Positions 7,010 to 15,913 of a stretch of DNA of 41,194 nucleotides are shown piece after piece. The notes under the pieces were generated by a model. It did no database searches, had not been told where the DNA came from, and worked only from the letters and a program-made list of their open reading frames with translations. How positions within the stretch are numbered: position 1 is the stretch's first letter; every line of letters starts with the position of its first letter. Both the position numbers and the translations under genes were made by a program. The DNA comes from Patescibacteria group bacterium (GTDB lineage Bacteria; Patescibacteriota; Minisyncoccia; Phycocordibacterales; Phycocordibacteraceae): assembly GCA_019752595.1 (NCBI GenBank), contig JAIELV010000001.1:790240-831433 (forward strand). The letters are read 5' to 3'.

Positions 7010-9826
7010 ATGAAGCACTTTTCAAAATATATTTTTGTCCTCTCGGCGGTTGCGTTTTTTTCAGCGCCTTTTTTCGCATTCGCACATGCATCGCCGATTT
7101 TTTATGTACCTGAATCATCCGCAGTTGTTGAATCAATACCTGAAACAGTTTCAATCCGTTTCTCCGAACGCTTAGACGAAGGAGCAAGTGTTATCACCGT
7201 TACAGGTCCTTCGGGAAAAGTAATTTCAAACGGTAAAGCAAAGGTGAGTTCGGACGACCCGCGTCTTTTGTCTGTACCGATAACGGGGGACGGCGAGGGA
7301 ACGTATTTTGTTTCGTGGGGTGTTGTTTCTTCAGACGACGGGCACTTCACCAAAGGGGCATACCCGTTCGGTGTCGGCTTAGGTACACAAGTGGTTGCTT
7401 CACAGAGCGATACTCAAGTAGTTTTGGTTGCTTCCGCAAGTGAAGGTGCTGCAATGACAGCGGAATTATTTGGCAACGGCATTCTGTGGGCGCTCTTTCT
7501 TATATTTATTCTCGCGGTTCGTCCGCTTTTGAATTCAGGTTCTTTTTCTTCCGAGGAACGTTTAATACGAAAAGGGTACGCGTTTCTTTTATATTCCGCG
7601 GTGTTCCTTATATGTGTTGGCGGTTTATCTCAGATTGCAATAAAAGCAGAAAGCCTTGCAGGGCTTCACAGTATCGGGTTTCTAGACGCGCTTTGGATGT
7701 ACCTCCAGACCGTTGCAGGTTCCGCAACGGTCGCGCGGCTTCTTGTTGGCGCGGGAGTATTCGTATTCTTTCTTTTCGCGGGAAAGAAAATACTTTCCTC
7801 TTCGAAAATTACCCTGTACGAAATCGGTCTTATTGGGCTCATGTGTGTGTTTGCGTTTTTTCGCGCAAAGATAAGCCATGCAACCGCCAATCCATTTTTC
7901 CCTGATTTTTCTGTTGCAGTGAACTTCGTGCACCTTGTTGAAAAAGACATATGGGCAGGTGCGATTTTGATTCTTCTTCTCGCGCTCTCGTTCAAACAGC
8001 TTCGTTCGTTCTTCTCTGCGCTCATGCCAAAGATATTCAACCTGCTTGCAGTGAACCTCGTGTTCCTCTCGGTGACGGCCTCGTACATCGTTTGGCTTCA
8101 CCTTAAATCATTCGAAAACCTTTTTTCTACCGAATGGGGAGGGGTGTTCTTGAATCTTTTGATAGCAGGCGCATTTCTTGTTGGTGCTCGTGTATACCAT
8201 GTATGTGCGCGCCTGTTTGCGGGAAATTTTTTCAAACGCTTTCTACCGTTCACGCTCGGTGCAGAACTCGCTCTCGCGATTTTATTGATTTTCTACTCCA
8301 GTATCGTCATCGTGACCTCGCCACCTATTTCCTCTGGGAACACTGTTTTGAAGACCGCCAGTGACCGAGGCGTTTCGATAACACTGGAGCGCCCGCGTTT
8401 TGACGAAGGCGCGCTTCTGATTTCGGCCTCAGGGAAGTCAAAAACAGAAAAGCCTACCGTGTGGCTTTCAGGCTCCGCGGGAACCTCAGAGCCAATATTG
8501 GTCCAGCTTTCTAAACGGTTTGAAGACGGATATTCATTTCCTGCTGCATTCCTAGCGGGTCAAGGGCCGTTCACGCTGAGTATCACAATTCCTCAAGCTG
8601 GCGGGTATGACGCAGTCACAAAATTTACCGTCTCTCGTAGTGATTTGGATGTAGGTAAGGGGGAACACGCAGCAAGAACGCTCGATTCGTTTACCCTCTC
8701 GATGATTATTATCGGGGGCTCGTTGGTGCTATTTGGGCTCTGCGTTGTGTATGTCACTCGAAAAAATGCGGAAGAATCCAATGTCCGACTGCTTGCCCCC
8801 ACGCTACTCGCAGTTTTTGGTTTTGTAGTTGTTGCGCTTGGCGTAGGGGGAGGTATTCAGATATTTAGTACATCAGGAATTCCGAATCCATATAAATACG
8901 AATGCGTCTCCGACGGAAATATGTGGCACATGATGTTGCCGACAAAAGCTGGCGTCCCTACGTCTGAAACCCCACAGGAGGGCTGTATGTGGGGGATGGG
9001 CAAGTATCAGTACATGTTCCTCGACAGGCGCGAGTATGACTATGTAAAGAATTTAGGAGAAACAAACGCAGCATTAACAGGTACTGAACGTCTTACGGTT
9101 GGTGTGCCCACGCAACTGACTGTTGCTGTTACAAACGAGAAGAACGAACCCGCTGAACTTTTCCTTGATATGGAGAAGCTCGTCCATATGGTGATCGTGA
9201 GCCGTGACCAAAAAGTATTTGCGCACATTCACGCGGACGATGATGCTCCTTTAACCAAAGAAGCGATTGAAAGTTCAACGTTTGATTTCAACTACACATC
9301 CCCGCAGGCTGGGGAATATCTTATTTCGCTCGATTATGCACACGGCATCACACTTCAATCGAAACAATTCAAAGTAATGGTATCGGGGCCGAACGTAACT
9401 CACGAAGCCGTTGGCTATAATTCGCCTGCGCGCATCGATGGATATGAGATTTTCCTGAAAACCGATGCGCCGTTTGAAGGAATGGTTTCAACACTGCGTT
9501 TCCACATCACGAAAGATGGGAAGCCAGTGACCGACGCCGAGCCGTACCTTTCCGCTGCAGCGCACGTGGCGATTGTAAAGAATGATCTTTCTTCGTTCAT
9601 CCATACGCACGGGGAGTTGCACCCGCCAGGAGTCGCATACCCGCCCGTCGTCGTGAAAGACGGGAAAATAGTGCATTCGATGGCTTCTATGGAAACGCCT
9701 GCACGCTTTGGCCCAGATATTGAGGCGCACGCCATTTTCCCGAGTGCTGGACTGTACACCGTGTGGGCACAATTCAACCTTGGTGGGGGTGTTATCGTCG
9801 CTCCGTATACGGTTCGCATTGATTAG
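7010..9826 (+). CDS. CopC-CopD (YcnJ-like) fused copper protein with additional C-terminal YtkA-like extracellular domains
   Basis: Signal peptide then HASPIFYVPESSAVVESIPETVSIRFSE...SSDDGHFTKGAYPFGVG (CopC-like His and DGHxxxG region); multiple TM segments (CopD); C-terminal IHTHGE...IFPSAGLYTVWAQFNLGG. Start refined from 6884. Confidence 0.8.
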   Translation: MKHFSKYIFVLSAVAFFSAPFFAFAHASPIFYVPESSAVVESIPETVSIRFSERLDEGASVITVTGPSGKVISNGKAKVSSDDPRLLSVPITGDGEGTYFVSWGVVSSDDGHFTKGAYPFGVGLGTQVVASQSDTQVVLVASASEGAAMTAELFGNGILWALFLIFILAVRPLLNSGSFSSEERLIRKGYAFLLYSAVFLICVGGLSQIAIKAESLAGLHSIGFLDALWMYLQTVAGSATVARLLVGAGVFVFFLFAGKKILSSSKITLYEIGLIGLMCVFAFFRAKISHATANPFFPDFSVAVNFVHLVEKDIWAGAILILLLALSFKQLRSFFSALMPKIFNLLAVNLVFLSVTASYIVWLHLKSFENLFSTEWGGVFLNLLIAGAFLVGARVYHVCARLFAGNFFKRFLPFTLGAELALAILLIFYSSIVIVTSPPISSGNTVLKTASDRGVSITLERPRFDEGALLISASGKSKTEKPTVWLSGSAGTSEPILVQLSKRFEDGYSFPAAFLAGQGPFTLSITIPQAGGYDAVTKFTVSRSDLDVGKGEHAARTLDSFTLSMIIIGGSLVLFGLCVVYVTRKNAEESNVRLLAPTLLAVFGFVVVALGVGGGIQIFSTSGIPNPYKYECVSDGNMWHMMLPTKAGVPTSETPQEGCMWGMGKYQYMFLDRREYDYVKNLGETNAALTGTERLTVGVPTQLTVAVTNEKNEPAELFLDMEKLVHMVIVSRDQKVFAHIHADDDAPLTKEAIESSTFDFNYTSPQAGEYLISLDYAHGITLQSKQFKVMVSGPNVTHEAVGYNSPARIDGYEIFLKTDAPFEGMVSTLRFHITKDGKPVTDAEPYLSAAAHVAIVKNDLSSFIHTHGELHPPGVAYPPVVVKDGKIVHSMASMETPARFGPDIEAHAIFPSAGLYTVWAQFNLGGGVIVAPYTVRID

Positions 9827-9837
9827 CCCGCTTGGGA

Positions 9838-9843
9838 TATAGT
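9838..9843 (+). promoter_or_regulatory. -10 TATAGT, 6 nt before ATG 9850
   Basis: TATAGT-AGTGGG-ATG. Confidence 0.55.
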
Positions 9844-9849
9844 AGTGGG

Positions 9850-10290
9850 ATGGCTATTGAAATTCCCGAAGAACTCCTGGTTGCAAACGTCGGACAGAAA
9901 GTTCTCATAGTGAAAGACGGGAAGGTCTTCATGTGCAGAGGCAGGGTTGAGTATCACGATATGGACAAGCGTTGGGATTTTCCAGGTGGAAGAATGCATA
10001 TTGGCGAAGAACCGATTCCTGCGTTGAAGCGCGAACTCAAAGAAGAGCTTGGTGTTAATTTTGAAATCGGTAAACCGCTTCTTGCGTGTATGACGTACGA
10101 GACACCGAGTAATGTTCCTCGTTATTACGTGGTGTTTGAAGCACAGCAATCCAATCCAGATGAGGAATTCAAAATAGCGGACGACGAACTTCAAGAGGTG
10201 CGATGGGTAGGTCCAGAAGACGTAGCAGGACTTACGACGTGGGAAGATTGGCGCGTGCTTTTAACGGATTATTTTAGAACGCATGCCTAA
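9850..10290 (+). CDS. NUDIX hydrolase
   Basis: DFPGGRMHIGEEPIPALKRELKEELGV matches the Nudix box GX5EX7REUXEEXGU. Confidence 0.93.
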   Translation: MAIEIPEELLVANVGQKVLIVKDGKVFMCRGRVEYHDMDKRWDFPGGRMHIGEEPIPALKRELKEELGVNFEIGKPLLACMTYETPSNVPRYYVVFEAQQSNPDEEFKIADDELQEVRWVGPEDVAGLTTWEDWRVLLTDYFRTHA

Positions 10291-10939
10291 AGTTTTGATA
10301 TTTGCATCTGGCTCGCGTGAAGGAGGTGGAAGTGGATTTCAAAATCTCGTCGAATGGTCGCGTGCGAATGTCGGGAGTTTTGAAATCGTTGGCGTCGTTT
10401 CAAATAACGAGAATGGGGGGGTGAGACAAAAAGCTGACGCCCTCGGTGTGTCATTTACGTATTTCGCAGGACCGTTTGAAGCTGAGCAGTACCAAAAAAT
10501 CGCGCGTGAAAGTGGAGCAGATTTTTTTGCGCTTTCGGGCTGGCTCAAAATGGTGAAAGGATTGGATGCAAAAAAAACATTCAACATTCACCCAGGACTC
10601 CTGTCTGTTTTGGGCGGGCGCTTGGGTGGTGAGAACATGTGGGGCGCGCGCGTACTGGACGCAACGTATGAAGCGCTCCAGAAAGGAGAGATGAGTGAGT
10701 TTGGAGTCAGCATGCATTTTGTGACCGATGAATACGACCGCGGCCCCGTGTTTTTTGAGTATCGAATTCCGTATCGCGCAGGCATGACAAAAGAAGAAGT
10801 AGGGGAGGCGACGCACAAAGCGGAGCATGAGTGGCAACCGAAAATAACGCGGATGGTGGTGAGTGGCGAAATCAGCTGGGATGGTGTAAATCCGAAATCA
10901 GTCACCGTCCCTGCAGGGTACGAATTTCTTCCGAAATAA
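10283..10939 (+). CDS. Phosphoribosylglycinamide formyltransferase-like (PurN family)
   Basis: MPKVLIFASGSREGGGSGFQNLVEW...GADFFALSGWLKMV...TFNIHPGLLSVLGG..., formyltransferase fold motifs (N-x-HP, later D). Confidence 0.8.
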   Translation: MPKVLIFASGSREGGGSGFQNLVEWSRANVGSFEIVGVVSNNENGGVRQKADALGVSFTYFAGPFEAEQYQKIARESGADFFALSGWLKMVKGLDAKKTFNIHPGLLSVLGGRLGGENMWGARVLDATYEALQKGEMSEFGVSMHFVTDEYDRGPVFFEYRIPYRAGMTKEEVGEATHKAEHEWQPKITRMVVSGEISWDGVNPKSVTVPAGYEFLPK

Positions 10940-10941
10940 AT

Positions 10942-11280
10942 ATGTCATGGGAAAAAATTACTGAGCACGTAGGAGCCTCACTTCATTTACTGGCCACTGA
11001 AGGCGTTGATAAAGAAAAACGGCCCGTTACACAACTTCAATGGGTCGGGAGAGGGGATAGAGTTCTTGTTGAAACTCGAAGAAAACCAGATGCTGCATAT
11101 TTCACATCTCAGACAGGTGTCGTTATTGGTGTCACGTATCCAGGAGAAAAAGGTCATGGGCTATTGCCTGGCCGCACGCTTCATATTGCAGAGTCGCCGA
11201 CGAAACGAGGTCAGGTTGCTATGAGTGAAATAACACGACTCGTAAACTTAGATTTTGTGCTCGGGCAGGCGAGAGATTAA
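10942..11280 (+). CDS. Hypothetical protein
   Basis: MSWEKITEHVGASLHLLATEGVDKEKRPVTQLQWVGRG...; start refined from 10831 to immediately after the purN-like stop. Confidence 0.5.
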   Translation: MSWEKITEHVGASLHLLATEGVDKEKRPVTQLQWVGRGDRVLVETRRKPDAAYFTSQTGVVIGVTYPGEKGHGLLPGRTLHIAESPTKRGQVAMSEITRLVNLDFVLGQARD

Positions 11281-11343
11281 TTTGTGTAGATTTTCCTTAC
11301 TGGTTTGGATAGAAATTGGTATACGCTATTAATCCCAGAGTGT

Positions 11344-11349
11344 TACACT
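11344..11349 (+). promoter_or_regulatory. -10 TACACT, 7 nt before ATG 11357
   Basis: TACACT-GTAATTA-ATG. Confidence 0.45.
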
Positions 11350-11356
11350 GTAATTA

Positions 11357-12055
11357 ATGAAAAGGAGACCAAAGCCGAAAGGGAAGGTCTGTATAAAATG
11401 GTCATCCCAATTTGCCTACGCTATCGGTTTAATTGTTGCCGATGGGTGCCTCTCAAAAGACGGCAGACATATTGATTTCACTTCTAAAGACAAAGACCTC
11501 GTCGCTCTTTTTAGAAAGTGCTTGAAGCTTGATACAAAAATAAGCTCTAAATTATCTGGTGAAGGAAACGTTTCTTACCACACTCAGTTTGGCGACGTGT
11601 TGTTTTACGGCTTTCTGACCCAGATAGGCCTTACACCCGCAAAGTCAAAAACAATTTCGCGCGTTGCGATTCCAGACGGATTTTTTGTTGATTTCCTAAG
11701 AGGATATTTTGACGGAGATGGGTCAAGTTATTCTTATGCTGATTCAGTATTCAAAAAAAGTTATAGATTCTACATCTCGTTTACTTCTGCAAGCCCCAAA
11801 TTCATTGAGTGGCTTAGAGAAGAATTAAACAAAGCTCTGAATGTGAAAGGCTACCTTAGTCACAATCGCAATAACGCGTATGTGCAATTGAAATACGCGA
11901 AAAAAGAATCAGTTCTCATTGCTAAGGCAATGTACTATGATGCAAGAATTCCGTATCTCAAACGGAAGCGCTTAAAGATCTTAGAATCTTTAAGGGTTAT
12001 AGAATCAAAGCGGGCGAGTGGCGAAATTGGCAGACGCGCTACGTTCAGGTCGTAG
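11357..12055 (+). CDS. LAGLIDADG homing endonuclease, free-standing
   Basis: Two degenerate LAGLIDADG-type helices: FAYAIGLIVADGCLSKDG and FFVDFLRGYFDGDGSSYSY. The 3' end overlaps tRNA-Leu. Confidence 0.85.
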   Translation: MKRRPKPKGKVCIKWSSQFAYAIGLIVADGCLSKDGRHIDFTSKDKDLVALFRKCLKLDTKISSKLSGEGNVSYHTQFGDVLFYGFLTQIGLTPAKSKTISRVAIPDGFFVDFLRGYFDGDGSSYSYADSVFKKSYRFYISFTSASPKFIEWLREELNKALNVKGYLSHNRNNAYVQLKYAKKESVLIAKAMYYDARIPYLKRKRLKILESLRVIESKRASGEIGRRATFRS

Positions 12056-12095
12056 TTCCCGCAAGGGAATGGGGGTTCAAGTCCCCCCTCGCCCA
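12012..12095 (+). tRNA. tRNA-Leu(CAG)
   Basis: GGGCGAG...CTCGCCC acceptor stem; anticodon arm CTACG-TTCAGGT-CGTAG; long variable arm TTCCCGCAAGGGAA; T arm GGGGGTTCAAGTCCCCC. No encoded CCA. Confidence 0.93.
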
Positions 12096-12096
12096 C

Positions 12097-12519
12097 CTAA
12101 GGTTTGAAGCTCTTTGTATCGTGATACTCACGATAGTCCGCGGTTAATTCTTCACCAGTTTTAATAGCGCGTGCGGTTATGAACGTCTCTCCCAGATCTT
12201 TGGTAATCATATTTGGTTTTCGGGAGTGGTTTAAAAAGTAGAATTTATCGATAGCGTCGATGCTGTAATTTGGCACAAAGTAGATGCCGTCTTGGAGCGC
12301 GCAGAAATCACGAACCATATTTTTTGCGACTTCTGGTGCTGGGTACGCATCCAGTTCTTTTTCTGAAATTTCCAATACGTCGCCGTGAGGGTCACAGTTT
12401 TTAAACGGATCGACACCTTTTGGAATAGGACGAATGGCAATAACGCCGACACCGTGCTTTGTTCTTCCGATTCTGGTGTATACATCCGAGAGTGATTCCA
12501 GAAATTGCTTTTTATTCAT
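12097..12519 (-). CDS. Small SET-domain protein (putative lysine methyltransferase)
   Basis: KHGVGVIAIRPIPKG...YFLNHSRKPNMITKDLGETFITARAIKTGEELTADYREY; matches SET motifs (NHSxxPN, ExLTxDY). Start refined from 12708. Confidence 0.82.
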   Translation of the reverse strand: MNKKQFLESLSDVYTRIGRTKHGVGVIAIRPIPKGVDPFKNCDPHGDVLEISEKELDAYPAPEVAKNMVRDFCALQDGIYFVPNYSIDAIDKFYFLNHSRKPNMITKDLGETFITARAIKTGEELTADYREYHDTKSFKP

Positions 12520-12526
12520 AAGAGCA

Positions 12527-12532
12527 ATAGTA
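12527..12532 (-). promoter_or_regulatory. -10 TACTAT, 7 nt before ATG 12519
   Basis: Minus strand: TACTAT-TGCTCTT-ATG. Confidence 0.4.
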
Positions 12533-12544
12533 CCGCACGCGGGG

Positions 12545-12550
12545 TATACT
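12545..12550 (+). promoter_or_regulatory. -10 TATACT, 6 nt before ATG 12557
   Basis: TATACT-TTTGCC-ATG. Confidence 0.6.
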
Positions 12551-12556
12551 TTTGCC

Positions 12557-13465
12557 ATGAATCTTTCCCGCTTGGACGACCTCGCGGCATCCGAGCACAC
12601 CATTCGTACCTGCATTGCATCGTTCGGATTCGCGCCCGAACATACGTACGAATCTTTCGTTGACTCCGCCGAAGAAGGCTGGAGTAGTGCGTTTTTCATG
12701 AATGACACTGGTCACGGTCTCATGGCATACCACATTGAAAAAGATAACGAGTGGATGGTGCTCGTCGACTCTGTTGCGTCGCCTCTTTCTCGCGCTCAGA
12801 TGTTTTCTTCTTTTCTCTTATACGCACTTATAGAATCTAAAGCAGAAGCCGTGTACGTGCAGTGCTTGTCAGAGACGAGGAAGGAGCTTGTTCGTCTTGC
12901 TGACCCAGCACTCCGTCTTCGGCGGACGAGTGAGAAATTTATGTGGCCTGTGTTGGATTTGAAAACATACGACCCGTCTCTCGCGGACCCACGCATGAAA
13001 CCCCTACGAAATGTGCGGAATCGCTTTTCACGCGAGCACACACTCGAGTTGAAAACACCCGAATCACTTCCCAAGGAGCCCCTGCATGCAATCGTTGATT
13101 TGTGGAAGAAGAACCGCCCCGCCAAGCATCGTGCGTACGCGGCGGAATATCATACGCTTATTGATGAAGATTTTCGTGGCACTGAAGGAGCGCTGGTTTT
13201 TGTTGTGGATGGGAAACCAGAGGCGATAAGTGCCAGCTGGCCAATTCCGAACTCGCGCGGCCTGTATCATTCTGTTGCACTCCATACCTATGCGTACTGG
13301 GGCTTGGGAGAAATACTGATGTTGAAAAGTTTGGAGCAGATGAAGCAATCCCAGTATGACTTTGTGAATCTCGGCGGGAGCGATGCAAACCTTCTAGCGT
13401 TTAAGCAGAAATTTGGAAACACCGAAACGTATACGACGGAGTATTTTTCAGTAGTTCGCGCATAA
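12557..13465 (+). CDS. GNAT/FemAB-like aminoacyltransferase (DUF2156-like)
   Basis: Late portion KHRAYAAEYHTLIDEDFRGTEGALVFVVDGKPEAISASWPI...ALHTYAYWGLGEILMLKSLEQMKQSQYDFVNLGGSDANLLAFKQKFG resembles the DUF2156/Fem acyltransferase fold. Confidence 0.55.
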   Translation: MNLSRLDDLAASEHTIRTCIASFGFAPEHTYESFVDSAEEGWSSAFFMNDTGHGLMAYHIEKDNEWMVLVDSVASPLSRAQMFSSFLLYALIESKAEAVYVQCLSETRKELVRLADPALRLRRTSEKFMWPVLDLKTYDPSLADPRMKPLRNVRNRFSREHTLELKTPESLPKEPLHAIVDLWKKNRPAKHRAYAAEYHTLIDEDFRGTEGALVFVVDGKPEAISASWPIPNSRGLYHSVALHTYAYWGLGEILMLKSLEQMKQSQYDFVNLGGSDANLLAFKQKFGNTETYTTEYFSVVRA

Positions 13466-13500
13466 TACACTCCGTGCGCGGAGAGGCCTCTACGGTGGGC

Positions 13501-13506
13501 TATCAT
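13501..13506 (+). promoter_or_regulatory. -10 TATCAT, 6 nt before ATG 13513
   Basis: TATCAT-ACAAAA-ATG. Confidence 0.4.
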
Positions 13507-13512
13507 ACAAAA

Positions 13513-14868
13513 ATGAGAGCATCAGATATGAGCGGAGGGGAGAGGATCGCGCTTCCGGTTTCCGAAAGTTCAGGTTTCACCAAGAAAAAGTTTTTGTTCA
13601 TTTCGTTAATCGGTCTCGCGATGGATTTTGCGTGGCAGGTGAAAAAAGAAGGGCATGACGTCAAGTTTTACTTGAAATACTCGGACGACGGTATCGGTTC
13701 GGGATTTTTCCAAATGGTAGACAACTGGGAGAAACACGTGAAGTGGGCGGACGTCATTGTCTTTGACGATGTCGAAGGGCAGGGGACACATGCAAAGAAG
13801 CTACGTGCGAAAGGGAAGCTGGTCTTTGGAGGTACGCCCTACACAGACAAACTGGAGGATGATCGTTCTTTCGGGCAGAGCGAAATGAAAGAGCGCGGGA
13901 TTCCGATTCTCTCGTATCAGACATTCACTGATTTTGATGAAGGTATTGAATATGTGAAGAATAACCCCGACGCGTATGTGATTAAACCGTCAGGACCTGC
14001 GCAAAACTACAAAGATCTTTTGTTTGTCGGGCAGGAAGAGGATGGGAGCGACATCGTGCGCATGCTTGAAACGTACAAGCGTGTGTGGGCAAAAAAGATT
14101 AAGGTATTCCAGCTTCAGAAAAGAGTAACGGGGGTTGAGGTTGGTGTCGGTGCTTTTTTTAATGGAAAAAAATTCATCACCCCAGTAAACATCAATTTTG
14201 AACACAAGCGTCTGTTCCCAGGGGAGTTGGGCCCGACAACGGGAGAGATGGGCACATCCATGTTTTGGAGTTCGCCAAACAAACTTTTCAATTCGACACT
14301 TAAAAAATTTGAAGAAAAATTGGCAGAAGAGAATTATGTCGGGTACATCGATTTGAACTGCATCGTGAATAATTATGGCATTTATCCATTGGAATTTACC
14401 GCTCGTATTGGCTACCCCACCATCCACATTCAACTTGAAGGCATCAACGTCCCGACGGGGGAGTTTATATACAATCTTGCTGCTGGTATCGATTTTGATT
14501 TAAAAACGAAGAAAGGGTTCCAGGTTGGAGTCATTTTGGTTGCTCCACCGTTCCCGTACGAAAATAAGCGATTGTTTGATATTACATCCAAAGACACTGC
14601 GGTTGTGTTTAAAAAGAAAACGAACGGTGACGGTATTCACATCGGAGATTTGAAGCTTATGGACGGAGAGTGGATTTTGGCAGGACATATGGGTATCGCG
14701 GCTGTGGTGGTGGGCACAGGACAGACAATGAAGCAGGCGCAGACGCAGGCGTACAGCCGTATCCAAAACATTCTCATTCCAAACATGTTCTACCGCACTG
14801 ATATAGGAGACCGCTGGGCAGAGGATTCCGATAAACTTCACAACTGGGGATACCTTCGAGAAGGGTAG
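13513..14868 (+). CDS. ATP-grasp protein, phosphoribosylamine-glycine ligase (PurD)-like
   Basis: DAYVIKPSGPAQNYKDLLFVG...GVEVGVGAFFNGKKFITPVNINFEHKRLFPGELGPTTGEMGT...YIDLNCIVNNYGIYPLEFTARIGYPTIHIQLEG; PurD-like ATP-grasp pattern. Confidence 0.7.
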   Translation: MRASDMSGGERIALPVSESSGFTKKKFLFISLIGLAMDFAWQVKKEGHDVKFYLKYSDDGIGSGFFQMVDNWEKHVKWADVIVFDDVEGQGTHAKKLRAKGKLVFGGTPYTDKLEDDRSFGQSEMKERGIPILSYQTFTDFDEGIEYVKNNPDAYVIKPSGPAQNYKDLLFVGQEEDGSDIVRMLETYKRVWAKKIKVFQLQKRVTGVEVGVGAFFNGKKFITPVNINFEHKRLFPGELGPTTGEMGTSMFWSSPNKLFNSTLKKFEEKLAEENYVGYIDLNCIVNNYGIYPLEFTARIGYPTIHIQLEGINVPTGEFIYNLAAGIDFDLKTKKGFQVGVILVAPPFPYENKRLFDITSKDTAVVFKKKTNGDGIHIGDLKLMDGEWILAGHMGIAAVVVGTGQTMKQAQTQAYSRIQNILIPNMFYRTDIGDRWAEDSDKLHNWGYLREG

Positions 14869-14882
14869 CTCCTTTCTTTTTT
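14857..14882 (+). terminator. Possible weak intrinsic terminator
   Basis: AAGG-GTAGCT-CCTT followed by TCTTTTTT overlapping the stop codon. Confidence 0.35.
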
Positions 14883-14896
14883 AAACCGTTGCAGGG

Positions 14897-14902
14897 TATA
14901 AT
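14897..14902 (+). promoter_or_regulatory. -10 TATAAT, 6 nt before ATG 14909
   Basis: TATAAT-CCGCGC-ATG. Confidence 0.7.
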
Positions 14903-14908
14903 CCGCGC

Positions 14909-15871
14909 ATGACATCAGACTTTGCTGTATTTAGTTTGGGTTCAAACGACCCCTTGGCGCAGAAGATTGCTTCAAAGATGGGAGTGAAGCTTGGCCAGAT
15001 AAAACTGAAGACATTTTCCGATGGTGAGCAGTATGTGCAGTTCGAGGAAAATATTCGCGGAAAGAGCGTATTCCTTATTCAGTCAACTAATCCTCCTGCT
15101 GAAAACTGGACGCGCTTGTTTATTGCGCTCGATGCCGCACGAGGTGCTTCCGCTCGAGAAGTAACCGCAGTTATTCCGTATTTCGGATATGCAAGGCAAG
15201 AAAGGAAGTCCAAACCTCGCGAGGCAATTTCCGCGCGTGCGTTTGCGATGCTCCTCGACACTATGGGCGCTGACCACGTTCTTGCTATGGACCTCCATAC
15301 CGATTCAATCGGTGGGTTCTTCAGAAAGGCAAATATGGATTATTTGTATGCCCGTCCAGTGTTCATAAATTTCTTCAAAGATTTCTTTAAAAATGAACTG
15401 GCTGAAAACAAGCTAGTTGTTGTCTCGCCTGACGTTGGTGGAGCAGCGCGCGCGCAATCGTACGCAAAGCGCATGATGGAGAGCGCGGATTTGGCGATTA
15501 TTCACAAAGAACGCGAATTGCCGAATCAGGTAGCGAAGGTGCGCCTTGTGGGAGACGTGAAAGGGAAGGTGGCACTTATTATCGATGACATGCTCGACAC
15601 GTGCGGTACTTTGGCGAAAGCGTCTGAACTTTTGAAAGCGAGCGGTGCAACGGCGGTGTACGCCGCAGTAACGCACGGAGTACTTTCAGGTCCCGCAAAT
15701 GAACGTTTGGATGCAGCGCCGATTGATAAAGTGTTCATCACCGACACCATTTCACCAGAAAGAAAACTTTCTTCAAAGATTCAGGTTATTTCAGTTGGTG
15801 ACATCTTTGGCGATGCCATCAAACGCATCGTTTCCGACGAATCTCTCTCAGCGCTTTTCGAAGCGGAATAA
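14909..15871 (+). CDS. prs: Ribose-phosphate pyrophosphokinase
   Basis: GVKLGQIKLKTFSDGEQYVQFEENIRGKSVFLIQST...YFGYARQERKSKPREAISA...LAMDLHTDSIGGFF...VVVSPDVGGAARAQSYAKRM...LIIDDMLDTCGTLAKASELLKASGA. Confidence 0.95.
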   Translation: MTSDFAVFSLGSNDPLAQKIASKMGVKLGQIKLKTFSDGEQYVQFEENIRGKSVFLIQSTNPPAENWTRLFIALDAARGASAREVTAVIPYFGYARQERKSKPREAISARAFAMLLDTMGADHVLAMDLHTDSIGGFFRKANMDYLYARPVFINFFKDFFKNELAENKLVVVSPDVGGAARAQSYAKRMMESADLAIIHKERELPNQVAKVRLVGDVKGKVALIIDDMLDTCGTLAKASELLKASGATAVYAAVTHGVLSGPANERLDAAPIDKVFITDTISPERKLSSKIQVISVGDIFGDAIKRIVSDESLSALFEAE

Positions 15872-15900
15872 GAATTTCTTCGTTCCGCACACATCAGTCG

Positions 15901-15906
15901 TATAAT
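15901..15906 (+). promoter_or_regulatory. -10 TATAAT, 7 nt before ATG 15914
   Basis: TATAAT-GACCCTC-ATG. Confidence 0.6.
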
Positions 15907-15913
15907 GACCCTC

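Noticed and set aside
11357-12095. tRNA-Leu interrupted by a group I intron encoding the endonuclease
   Set aside because: The tRNA is contiguous and complete; the endonuclease ORF lies upstream, not inside the anticodon loop.
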